Source: Anaeromicropila populeti (GTDB lineage Bacteria; Bacillota; Clostridia; Lachnospirales; Lachnospiraceae). From it: a DNA stretch of 64,000 nt. The position numbers and the translations under genes were made by a program. Each line of letters opens with the position of its first letter. Position 1 is the stretch's first letter. The notes under the pieces are model-generated. The model was given only the letters and a program-made list of their open reading frames with translations, searched no databases and was not told where the DNA came from. Below, piece after piece: positions 16,944-24,685 of the stretch. The stretch is taken from positions 2,267-66,266 of the forward strand of contig NZ_FOYZ01000014.1 in assembly GCF_900112775.1 (NCBI RefSeq). The letters run 5' to 3'.

Positions 16944-18824
16944 ATGGACTATGTAATAATACTAAGTGATATTTGTATAGGAATAGAGTCACCTTCTGTA
17001 CGTTATCGAAAAGAAGTTCATGAAAAAAATTTAATTACAATTTTTAATGATATTATAGCATATGCTGATCAAATAATAGAAGTTATACTATTAGGTGATA
17101 TTTTTGAATTTTGGGCATATCCGCCTCAACAGATTCCTCCAACGTTGGATGACATTATTGCAGCAAATCCTGTTATTTTGGGGCAGGAAGGAAAACTAAT
17201 TCAGGCATTAAATGCATTGAAGGGCAGAATGGTATATATTCCAGGAGATCATGACATGAATGTGAATGAAGGGGATATGCAAAGGTTTAAAAGTTTGGAT
17301 GGCTATACCATAAAATATCGTTCTGTTGCTTATATTCCATCGTATGACAAAAGGGTTCTATTTACGCATGGACACCAGTTTACCATGTTAAATGCTCCTT
17401 ATTTTGATGGAAAGTTAAAACTTTTACCGTTTTGGTATTTTGTAGAACGCTCTTTTGCCTATAAAGGACAAAATTGCGATACTCAGAAGTCTAAATGGAA
17501 AATAGAGAGTGGATTAATGGAGATTGGATTAACAGACAGTACGAATTTCATTATTAATATAATAGATGTAGTTTCTGAATTATCTGGGATGTCAAAAGAA
17601 TTACCGATTCAAATAAATGGGCAGATGGCCGTTTCTTTAAATGATGTAAAAGTAATATATCAGAATCTTTTGAAAAATTTCCCTGCTTCATTAATGAAAC
17701 AGGGGCTTTACGATCAAGAAATAAATAATCTTAGTTTTTCAAATCCTTTACAAGCGAATTATTTACAATGGTATGTACAAAATGTTTTTAAAGATGCACT
17801 TGATTTAGTGATGACTGGAAATTCTCACTCTTCTATACAAGCTTCTCACGAATTTTTTAGAATTTATAAGTATACCGATCGTGGTTTGGAATCTTTAAAG
17901 GGAGCGAATACAGATAGCAAAGAAAATGAAAATCCAATAATACCTCCTGGAGGATTTACGTTTGGGTGGTCTGTTTATAATGCTTCATGGGCTTATTATA
18001 TGACAATGCAGATGGGTGTTCTTACAAAAGCTGAAGAACTTGGAATTAATGTTATTGCTCATGATCAAAAAAGTAATGCTGTTGAAATGGAAATAGGATG
18101 TATTAGTTTAATTAATAATAATGTGAATGCACTGTTAATCTCTCCTTATTATCCAGAAGGGGTTCCTTATATTGCTGAATACGCAGCAGAAAAAAATATA
18201 CCTGTTGTTGTAATAGATGGTGGAACGGGCGGAGCTGACGTAGCAGCCTTTATTGTTTCAGATTCCTTTGGTGGAGGAATACTGGCTGGTGAATATGCGT
18301 TAATTTTAATTAAGCAACATAAAATTAATAGTAAGAATATTGCGATTATAAAAGCAGAAAAAACAGCTACGTATGCTTTACTGCGAGGAAAGGGTTTTAA
18401 AAGTGTAATGCTGGAAAAGGGATATCAGGTAGTTGCTGAAGTATCTGCAAATGGGGAACAAGAGGATGCTTATTTAGAAATGACGGCTATATTGCAATCT
18501 TATGCCAATGATTTAGCAGTGGTTTTTTGCGAAAATGGACTTATGACAGTAGGAGCTGCTCAGGCACTTGAAGAAGCTGGTAAGAAAGGTGTAATTCTAA
18601 TCATTGGATTTGATGCAGATCCGGCTGTATTGGAAAAAATACAAGAAGGGGTAGTGCAGGGAACGGTTGCACAACAGCCCTATCGGATGGGTGAAATTGG
18701 GGTGGAAATAGCTAATGCAGTATTACTAGGCATTCCAGTAGTTTATGATAATTATGAAAAAAAAGAAATACTAATGGAAGTTTATTTGATTAATCAATAT
18801 GGGGAGGCTGTTTTTAAGTTGTGA
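16944..18824 (+). CDS. Fusion protein: degenerate metallophosphoesterase + periplasmic-binding-protein-like sugar-binding domain
   Basis: A 626-residue protein of unknown function. Residues about 1-310 resemble LpxH-like calcineurin phosphoesterases: LSDIC (D9, C11), LLGDIFEFW (D52), IPGDHDMN (D102-H103-D104), THGHQF (H142, H144) and MTGNSHSS (N293, H295). Several usual metal ligands are replaced. Residues about 335-626 form a type I sugar-binding-protein fold (GFTFGWSVYNASWAYYMTM, NALLISPYYPEG, VVVIDGG, IIGFDADPAVLEKIQEG). There is no signal peptide, so it should be cytoplasmic. ATG 16944 follows GGGAG by 5 nt; ATG 16929 lies in the hairpin. It sits between the ara operon and GH43, so pentose sensing is a reasonable guess, not shown. 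Confidence 0.75.
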   Translation: MDYVIILSDICIGIESPSVRYRKEVHEKNLITIFNDIIAYADQIIEVILLGDIFEFWAYPPQQIPPTLDDIIAANPVILGQEGKLIQALNALKGRMVYIPGDHDMNVNEGDMQRFKSLDGYTIKYRSVAYIPSYDKRVLFTHGHQFTMLNAPYFDGKLKLLPFWYFVERSFAYKGQNCDTQKSKWKIESGLMEIGLTDSTNFIINIIDVVSELSGMSKELPIQINGQMAVSLNDVKVIYQNLLKNFPASLMKQGLYDQEINNLSFSNPLQANYLQWYVQNVFKDALDLVMTGNSHSSIQASHEFFRIYKYTDRGLESLKGANTDSKENENPIIPPGGFTFGWSVYNASWAYYMTMQMGVLTKAEELGINVIAHDQKSNAVEMEIGCISLINNNVNALLISPYYPEGVPYIAEYAAEKNIPVVVIDGGTGGADVAAFIVSDSFGGGILAGEYALILIKQHKINSKNIAIIKAEKTATYALLRGKGFKSVMLEKGYQVVAEVSANGEQEDAYLEMTAILQSYANDLAVVFCENGLMTVGAAQALEEAGKKGVILIIGFDADPAVLEKIQEGVVQGTVAQQPYRMGEIGVEIANAVLLGIPVVYDNYEKKEILMEVYLINQYGEAVFKL

Positions 18825-18840
18825 TATTTGTTAAAGAAAC

Positions 18841-18869
18841 TTGTCAACATATACAAATACACGTATAAT
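18841..18869 (+). promoter_or_regulatory. Promoter of the GH43 gene
   Basis: TTGTCA (18841-18846), 17 bp, TATAAT (18864-18869). ACTTGT (18839) and ACAAAT (18853) nearby resemble AraR half-sites but with different spacing. Confidence 0.65.
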
Positions 18870-18906
18870 AGGATTCAAAAAATGAAATGCACAAGGAGTA
18901 TGGTTT

Positions 18907-20430
18907 ATGATATATAGAAATCCAATTATAGCAGGTATGCATCCCGATCCAAGTATATGCAGAGTGGGAGAGGATTATTTTTTGGTAAATAGTTCCTTTG
19001 AATATTTTCCAGGTATTCCAGTATTTCATAGTAGGAATTTGATTCAATGGGATTTAATTGGTCATTGTATTACACGAAACAGCCAATTGACGATTAGAAA
19101 GGGGTTTCCTAATGAAACAGGTACGTTTGCACCAACTATTCGGTATCATAATGGTACGTTTTATGTGGTATGTACAAATGTAACATATGGTGGTGCGGAT
19201 GATGGAAATTTTTTTGTGTGGACAAAAGATCCTTTTGGGGAATGGTCTGATCCGGTGTGGCTCGATTGTCCAGGTATTGATCCTTCGTTCTTTTTTGACG
19301 AGGATGGAATAACATATTATATAGGAACAGCTTCTGGACAAATTTATTTATGCCAGATTGATCTGAATTCTGGAGAAAGAATTAGTGAGTATGAGAATAT
19401 ATGGGCTGGTACTGGTGGAAATGATCCAGAGGGGCCACATTTATATAAGTATAATGGATGGTATTATTTGTTGATTTCTGAGGGTGGTACTGAATATTGT
19501 CATATGATTACGGTTGCTAGAAGTAAGTCTGTAAAGGGACCGTATGAATCCTGTCCACGGAATCCTGTGCTAACAAATCGGAGTTATGGATTGTCTATAA
19601 AGGCAGTTGGTCATGGAGATTTATTTTTTGATCAAAATAATAACTGGTGGTCTGTATGTCTGGGAATTCGACCGATTTCATATCCGTATCGTCATAATCT
19701 TGGCAGGGAAACTATGTTGGTTCCAGTAGTGTGGGATAAGGATGGGTGGCCTGTGTTTGGAAGAAATGGATTGCTAGATGAGGAAATTGAAACGGACAGG
19801 CTTCCTCTTACGGATGATACTTGTGAAGTAGGACTTTTTCCTGATATGGTTTTGGATGATTTTCGCGGAGTATTGAGGAAGGAATGGAATTTTATCTATA
19901 ATCCCATTGAAGGAGCAGTGGAACTGGGAACTGAAGGTCTTTCTTTACAGGGAAATTCAGTGAGCCTTTCGGAAGCTGATTCCTTGGCATGGATTGGACG
20001 AAGACAAGAGCATCATGTTTTTTATGCAAGGACTTTGCTTTATTTTGACCCCCAAAATGAGGGAGAAGAAGCGGGTTTGTGTATTTATATGAATAACAAG
20101 CATCATTATGAAATTGCTATAACCTGGGTGAATGGTTCTAGGATACTGATGTTCCGAAGGCAAATAGGCTCTCTTTGGAAGGTGGAGCAGCAGATTCCGT
20201 ATGAAAAAATGGAGGTAGAATTTTTTTTGAATGCGGATAAGGAGCATTATTTTTTTGGTTATGTGAAAGGCTATGAAAGAATTGTATTAGGGAGTGGGGA
20301 AACGGCTTATCTAACTACTGAGACAGGAGGCAAGTTTACTGGAAATTATATTGGATTGTATGCAACAGGAAATGGAAGGGCATGTTGTAATAAGGCAGTT
20401 TTTAAGTGGTTTGAATATGTTGGGAAATAG
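18907..20430 (+). CDS. GH43 glycoside hydrolase (beta-xylosidase/alpha-L-arabinofuranosidase)
   Basis: Intracellular enzyme that releases xylose or arabinose from hemicellulose oligosaccharides. The 507-residue protein has no signal peptide. The five-bladed propeller begins with NPIIAGMHPDPSICRVG, where D14 is the likely general base; D125 in CPGIDPSFFFDEDG and E175 in GGNDPEGPHLY are the other two catalytic acids. From about residue 310 a beta-sandwich C-terminal domain follows, as in GH43 xylosidases. An AAGGAGTA ribosome site precedes the ATG. Its place next to the ara genes suggests arabinofuranosidase or bifunctional activity. Confidence 0.9.
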   Translation: MIYRNPIIAGMHPDPSICRVGEDYFLVNSSFEYFPGIPVFHSRNLIQWDLIGHCITRNSQLTIRKGFPNETGTFAPTIRYHNGTFYVVCTNVTYGGADDGNFFVWTKDPFGEWSDPVWLDCPGIDPSFFFDEDGITYYIGTASGQIYLCQIDLNSGERISEYENIWAGTGGNDPEGPHLYKYNGWYYLLISEGGTEYCHMITVARSKSVKGPYESCPRNPVLTNRSYGLSIKAVGHGDLFFDQNNNWWSVCLGIRPISYPYRHNLGRETMLVPVVWDKDGWPVFGRNGLLDEEIETDRLPLTDDTCEVGLFPDMVLDDFRGVLRKEWNFIYNPIEGAVELGTEGLSLQGNSVSLSEADSLAWIGRRQEHHVFYARTLLYFDPQNEGEEAGLCIYMNNKHHYEIAITWVNGSRILMFRRQIGSLWKVEQQIPYEKMEVEFFLNADKEHYFFGYVKGYERIVLGSGETAYLTTETGGKFTGNYIGLYATGNGRACCNKAVFKWFEYVGK

Positions 20431-20531
20431 AGCTTGATAAATTACGATTTATGTAAATGAAAGTTCTATTATGCTGGTATATGATTAGTTGATTTTGATG
20501 GAAAAATAGCTTATATGAATACAAGGTTTTG

Positions 20532-20577
20532 AGGTCGACCTCCAATAGGGTAAAAAGTACGGAGGGTCGACCTTTTT
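20532..20577 (+). terminator. Strong terminator after GH43
   Basis: AGGTCGACCTCC (20532-20543) pairs with GGAGGGTCGACCT (20561-20573) with one bulged base, then a T run. A related hairpin, GGTTGACCC with GGGTCAGCC, ends the operon at 36 kb. Confidence 0.85.
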
Positions 20578-20626
20578 GCCTTTGCTGTTTTCCGGGCATC
20601 AGCAAATGTTTTTGTAAAGTTAGGGA

Positions 20627-20655
20627 TTTACATGTCATGGAGGATGTGATAAAAT
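20627..20655 (+). promoter_or_regulatory. Leader promoter of the CRISPR array
   Basis: TTTACA (20627-20632), 17 bp, TAAAAT (20650-20655). The expected start, near 20662, lies just before the first repeat. This fixes the plus strand as the transcribed strand and 20578-20669 as a short leader. Confidence 0.6.
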
Positions 20656-20669
20656 TAGGGATGAAATGG

Positions 20670-21948
20670 GTTTTAGAGATACCTATGAGGAATTGAAACC
20701 CATCTGTCCATAGATTTTCTTCCACAAACATCTGAGTTTTAGAGATACCTATGAGGAATTGAAACTCAATAGTGGATTCTTCTCCATTCCACAAACATCC
20801 GTTTTAGAGATACCTATGAGGAATTGAAACTCGCTATTTTTGGTGCTTTGATACGCAAGGGAGGTTGTTTTAGAGATACCTATGAGGAATTGAAACATTT
20901 CTTGCATTCTATTCCTCCTCCACAAAGTTTTCGTTTTAGAGATACCTATGAGGAATTGAAACTCACATCTGATTGAATTTTCTCAAGTTCTGATGTTTGT
21001 TTTAGAGATACCTATGAGGAATTGAAACTACCTCCAATTCTTTCTTTAGGTAGTATTGGTGTAGGTTTTAGAGATACCTATGAGGAATTGAAACCACTCA
21101 CTCCAAAAAGATATGGTGGAAAAACACTTGCGTTTTAGAGATACCTATGAGGAATTGAAACGACTGTAATATATCCTTTTTGTCTGTATTCATCATGTTT
21201 TAGAGATACCTATGAGGAATTGAAACTCCCTTCTTTTCCGTATGATGGTACGCCATACACCGTTTTAGAGATACCTATGAGGAATTGAAACAAGAAAGAG
21301 CGCGAGAAGCGAAAAGAATTGCAAGAACGTTTTAGAGATACCTATGAGGAATTGAAACTTGGAAATGGCCCATATTCAATACCTTCTTGTGTGCGTTTTA
21401 GAGATACCTATGAGGAATTGAAACTAGAATGAAATGTTTTCAATGTCAACAAAAATATAGTTTTAGAGATACCTATGAGGAATTGAAACGAAAATTCAGG
21501 ACTGGAGCCAAGAGAGATGCGACTCAGTTTTAGAGATACCTATGAGGAATTGAAACTCAAAGAAAGGTATCCCATGCATGTGGGAATGTGGTGTTTTAGA
21601 GATACCTATGAGGAATTGAAACTACATGTACTGGTTTCACTCATTTTGTACATGAGCGTTTTAGAGATACCTATGAGGAATTGAAACCCGATCTCTTTTC
21701 CTGTTTTGAAATCTTTCTCAGGTTTTAGAGATACCTATGAGGAATTGAAACTCAAAAACAGATTGTTTTGAGTTATCGGGCAATTCGTTTTAGAGATACC
21801 TATGAGGAATTGAAACTTTGTCTGCCAGTTGCCATGTTGTATCCATTGCTTACGTTTTAGAGATACCTATGAGGAATTGAAACCAATATGGGTACATATC
21901 GTTTAGGGTTTACTACTGGTTTTAGAGATACCTATGAGGAATTGAAAC
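20670..21948 (+). CRISPR. CRISPR array, 20 repeats of 30 bp, 19 spacers
   Basis: Twenty identical 30-bp repeats begin GTTTTAGAGATACC and end GAGGAATTGAAAC. First repeat 20670-20699, last 21919-21948. The spacers are 34-37 nt and all different. The ATTGAAAC end and the spacer size point to a class 1 (type I-B or III) system, in spite of the GTTTTAGAG beginning that recalls type II. No cas gene lies within about 20 kb upstream or 42 kb downstream, so the array depends on Cas proteins encoded elsewhere or is idle. A decayed copy of the same repeat occurs at 36755. Confidence 0.98.
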
Positions 21949-22012
21949 TTCAAAAAGATTTATTCCTTCAAAAATCTTCTGGATTATAGAAACACAGATA
22001 AATAATCAGCAC

Positions 22013-22041
22013 TTGACAAACATTTGTTCGATTGGTATAAT
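22013..22041 (+). promoter_or_regulatory. Perfect consensus sigma-A promoter
   Basis: TTGACA (22013-22018), exactly 17 bp, TATAAT (22036-22041). It matches the consensus at all twelve positions. It directs transcription of the short RNA at 22048-22227 and, with read-through, of the operon from 22434. Confidence 0.85.
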
Positions 22042-22047
22042 TTAGTA

Positions 22048-22227
22048 AATGTTTTAAGATTATTTCTATGCGTGTAAAACATGCCAATAATAAAAGCATG
22101 TGTAAAATAAAGCGCGGCAATTTCCAGATGGTTTATGCTAGAAGTATGAGATAATAATAATTAATAAACAGTGATAGGAGAGAACGCCAAATGAAATGAA
22201 ACTGATTCATTTTATTTGGCTTTTTTT
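22048..22227 (+). ncRNA. Candidate small RNA or attenuator leader, about 180 nt
   Basis: Lies between a perfect promoter and a strong terminator. Internal pairing includes ACATGC with GCATGT and ATGCT with AGTAT. It contains a 28-codon ORF (22068-22154) for a very basic peptide starting MRVKHANNK, but without a clear ribosome site. A good AGGAG (22176-22180) lies 10 nt before an AUG-AAA-UGA mini-ORF inside the terminator's 5' arm. It could be an independent sRNA or a ribosome-dependent attenuator for the 12-gene operon. I could not match it to 6S RNA, tmRNA, SRP RNA or a T-box. From 22228 to 22433 I see only AT-rich sequence with a TATAAT at 22349. Confidence 0.55.
22186..22227 (+). terminator. 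Strong intrinsic terminator/attenuator before the operon
   Basis: GCCAAATGAAATGAA (22186-22200) pairs with TTCATTTTATTTGGC (22206-22220): 15 bp with one G-U pair and a 5-nt loop, followed by seven T. It lies about 205 nt before the aminotransferase start. Confidence 0.92.
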
Positions 22228-22433
22228 GTGCTATTAAGATTATTAAATGGAATTTTTAGAAAGTATTTGTCCTTTTGTAGGAAAACAAGAAATAATTTCA
22301 ATTATTAAAATAATGACAAAAAAACAACATATTTGTTAATATGGGTAGTATAATAGGTAAAATAATCATTAAATGTAAAAAAAGTATTGATCTTTTCAAG
22401 AATATGGATTATAATAGCAATGAGGTGATGAAA

Positions 22434-23711
22434 ATGAGTATTAAACTATTAGAAGTAAACAAGTACTTTTTTGCTCCAACCGAAAACATAGTCATGGAAA
22501 GGGGTGAAGGTATTTATTTGTGGGACAGTACTGGCAAACGCTATATAGACTGTGCTGCTGCAACATTTAATCTAAGCCTGGGGTATAGCAACCAGGAAGT
22601 GTTAGAAGCAGTCGCAGAACAGGCGGATAAGCTAGTACATATCACATCCAGTTACATGAGTGAGCCAGTAGCAAAGCTAGTTGAAAAACTTGTAGAAGTA
22701 ACACCTAAATCATTAACCAAAATACATCTAAAGGTTTCTGGAGGCTCCACAGCAAATGAAGGAGCTATCAAGATGGCACAATTTTACAACAAAAAGTCAG
22801 GTGTCATTTCTTTATTCAGGTCTCACGTAGGACAGACAATCTACACAATGAATGCTTCAGGATTAGGATTTCGCAGGCAGCCATTTGCCAGCCTAGGCAA
22901 TTCTGGAATTGTTCATGTTCCACCAGCTTATTGCTACAGGTGTTTTTATAATCAAAAGCCATGTAGCTGCGGAATGCTCTGTGCAGAAAGAATTGAAGAA
23001 TTTATTAAGTATGCAGGAAATGACAGTATTTCTTCTATGATAGTAGAACCAATACTGGGAAACGGAGACAATATTGTTCCGCCAAAAGAATATTTTGTAA
23101 AACTAAGAGAACTGGCTGATAAACATCATTTTACTTTAATTTTTGACGAAATACAGACAGGTATTGGAAGGACAGGAAAAATGTTTGCTGCCGATTATTT
23201 CGGAGTAGAACCGGATATCATGACGATTGCCAAAGGACTGGGGGGGACTGGATTTCAAATTGCAGCTATTGCCACAAAGGAAGAATATGCGGATATGGAT
23301 TCCCACTATCATTCTTTTACCTATGGTTCCAATTCTCTGGCATCAGCTGCTGGAGTTAAAACACTGGAAATCATTACGCGGCCAGGATTTTTGGACAATG
23401 TAACATTAGTGGGCAACTACATTATAAGAAGGCTGAATGAGATGAAGGAAAAGTATTCCTTTATCGGGGACGTTAGAGGTGTAGGACTTATGATTGGTTT
23501 TGAGATAGTAGACGAAAAGGGAGAAGAGTCACTAGAATTAACCACTCAAATTAAAAACATAGCCTTTGAGAATGGACTAATTATGAGGACATCGAGATAT
23601 GGAATTGGAAATGTGCTTAAGATAAGACCAGCACTTATCCTAACATTAGAGCAGGCAAAAGAAATTTGTGAAATACTAGAATATACTTTTGACCAAATAG
23701 AAGTACACTAA
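22434..23711 (+). CDS. Class III PLP-dependent aminotransferase
   Basis: First gene of the 12-gene operon; probably adds an amino group to a keto or aldehyde intermediate. It has 425 residues from ATG 22434, which follows GAGGTG (22422-22427) by 6 nt; a longer ORF to 22341 has no ribosome site. D238 in LIFDEIQTGIGRTGKMFA and K267 in MTIAKGLGG are the PLP aspartate and lysine. A Cys-rich segment (C167, C170, C177, C179, C183), seen in some class III enzymes, may bind metal or be structural. The acceptor is unknown; a sugar or cyclitol is inferred from the neighbours. Confidence 0.9.
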   Translation: MSIKLLEVNKYFFAPTENIVMERGEGIYLWDSTGKRYIDCAAATFNLSLGYSNQEVLEAVAEQADKLVHITSSYMSEPVAKLVEKLVEVTPKSLTKIHLKVSGGSTANEGAIKMAQFYNKKSGVISLFRSHVGQTIYTMNASGLGFRRQPFASLGNSGIVHVPPAYCYRCFYNQKPCSCGMLCAERIEEFIKYAGNDSISSMIVEPILGNGDNIVPPKEYFVKLRELADKHHFTLIFDEIQTGIGRTGKMFAADYFGVEPDIMTIAKGLGGTGFQIAAIATKEEYADMDSHYHSFTYGSNSLASAAGVKTLEIITRPGFLDNVTLVGNYIIRRLNEMKEKYSFIGDVRGVGLMIGFEIVDEKGEESLELTTQIKNIAFENGLIMRTSRYGIGNVLKIRPALILTLEQAKEICEILEYTFDQIEVH

Positions 23712-23744
23712 ATACCAAATATTTTTTAGTGACGGAGGGAGAGA

Positions 23745-24653
23745 ATGAGAGAGTATATTAATAAACTGGCCGACTATGTGTTTGACCGCATTCATGGGTG
23801 CAAAGGCGTTTTAAAAAACCGGGGAGTGAATGGTGTTTCACCAGGCGGTGATGCCCAGTTTAATATCGATAATATAGCAGAAGAGGCAGTTTTAACATTT
23901 ATTAGGGAACAAAATGTTGATATAGCATACTATTCAGAGGATACGGGATTAAATGTGATAGGGGAGAGTCCAAAGTACATATTAATTATTGATCCGATTG
24001 ATGGGACAAGACCTATGGCAGCAGGGATGGAAATGGCTTGTATTTCGATAGCTGTCGCAGAATATACACCAGATGCGAGAATAAAGGATGTAAAATATGC
24101 GCTTTTGAAGGAATTAAAGACAGGAGCAAGTATGTATGCAGATGTGGAGAGTGAAGACATACATTATCAGGGATATCATGTCAATTTACCAAATCTAAAC
24201 AGGGACGCAGATTTACGACATATGTTCTGGGCCATCGAAATGAATGGACATCCAGCGCAATTAATGACAAATGCATATGGACATCTGATAGACTATTCTG
24301 CCAATACAGGAGGAGTATTCCTATTTAACAGTTCATCCTATGCAATTTCAAGAATAATTACTGGTCAACTAGATGCTTTTGTGGATATTGGAAACCGCAT
24401 TTTAAAGGACAATATTAGCCTTTTGGATAAATTTAAGGATGTTGGAAATGGATATGTACTTCATTTATTTCCTTACGATATTGCGGCAAGTGTCTTTTTG
24501 GCAAAGAAAGCAGGTGTAATTATTACCGATGCATATGGAAATTCATTAGATGAAATGAAATTAATGGATATCAGCTATGAAAATCAGCAATCTTGTATTG
24601 CGGCTTCAACAAAGGAGCTGCATCAGCAATTGTTAGAGCATATAATATGGTAA
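23745..24653 (+). CDS. Inositol-monophosphatase-like phosphatase
   Basis: A 302-residue member of the IMPase/FBPase superfamily of metal-dependent sugar-phosphate phosphatases. The metal site is visible as D83-P-I-D86-G-T in IIDPIDGTRPMA, with E65 in YYSED as an earlier ligand. The C-terminal acidic motif is seen around FPYDIAASVFLAKKAGVIITD. It is not close enough to classic SuhB to assign inositol phosphate, so a sugar or cyclitol phosphate made in this pathway is more likely. It begins 33 nt after the aminotransferase with a GGAGGGAG ribosome site. Confidence 0.85.
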   Translation: MREYINKLADYVFDRIHGCKGVLKNRGVNGVSPGGDAQFNIDNIAEEAVLTFIREQNVDIAYYSEDTGLNVIGESPKYILIIDPIDGTRPMAAGMEMACISIAVAEYTPDARIKDVKYALLKELKTGASMYADVESEDIHYQGYHVNLPNLNRDADLRHMFWAIEMNGHPAQLMTNAYGHLIDYSANTGGVFLFNSSSYAISRIITGQLDAFVDIGNRILKDNISLLDKFKDVGNGYVLHLFPYDIAASVFLAKKAGVIITDAYGNSLDEMKLMDISYENQQSCIAASTKELHQQLLEHIIW

Positions 24654-24685
24654 AAGAAAACAGGATTAGAATGTAAGGAGGTATT

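Noticed and set aside
18839-18858. Third AraR operator before GH43
   Set aside because: ACTTGT and ACAAAT are present but 4 nt closer together than in the two good sites, and the central bases differ. It is possible but not supported enough to list as an operator.
20402-20794. Minus-strand ORF of 130 codons over the GH43 end and the first CRISPR repeats, with a repeated FQFLIGISKT peptide
   Set aside because: The repeated peptide is only the translation of the CRISPR repeat. There is no ribosome site and the frame crosses a terminator.
20670-21948. Type II CRISPR (the repeat begins GTTTTAGAG)
   Set aside because: The repeat is 30 bp and ends in ATTGAAAC, spacers are 34-37 nt, and no tracrRNA-like anti-repeat or cas9 is seen nearby. 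Class 1 is the better reading.
22048-22227. 6S RNA, tmRNA, SRP RNA or T-box leader
   Set aside because: The size would suit 6S RNA, but I see no long rod with a central bubble, no SRP tetraloop region and no T-box sequence. It is left as an unidentified RNA.
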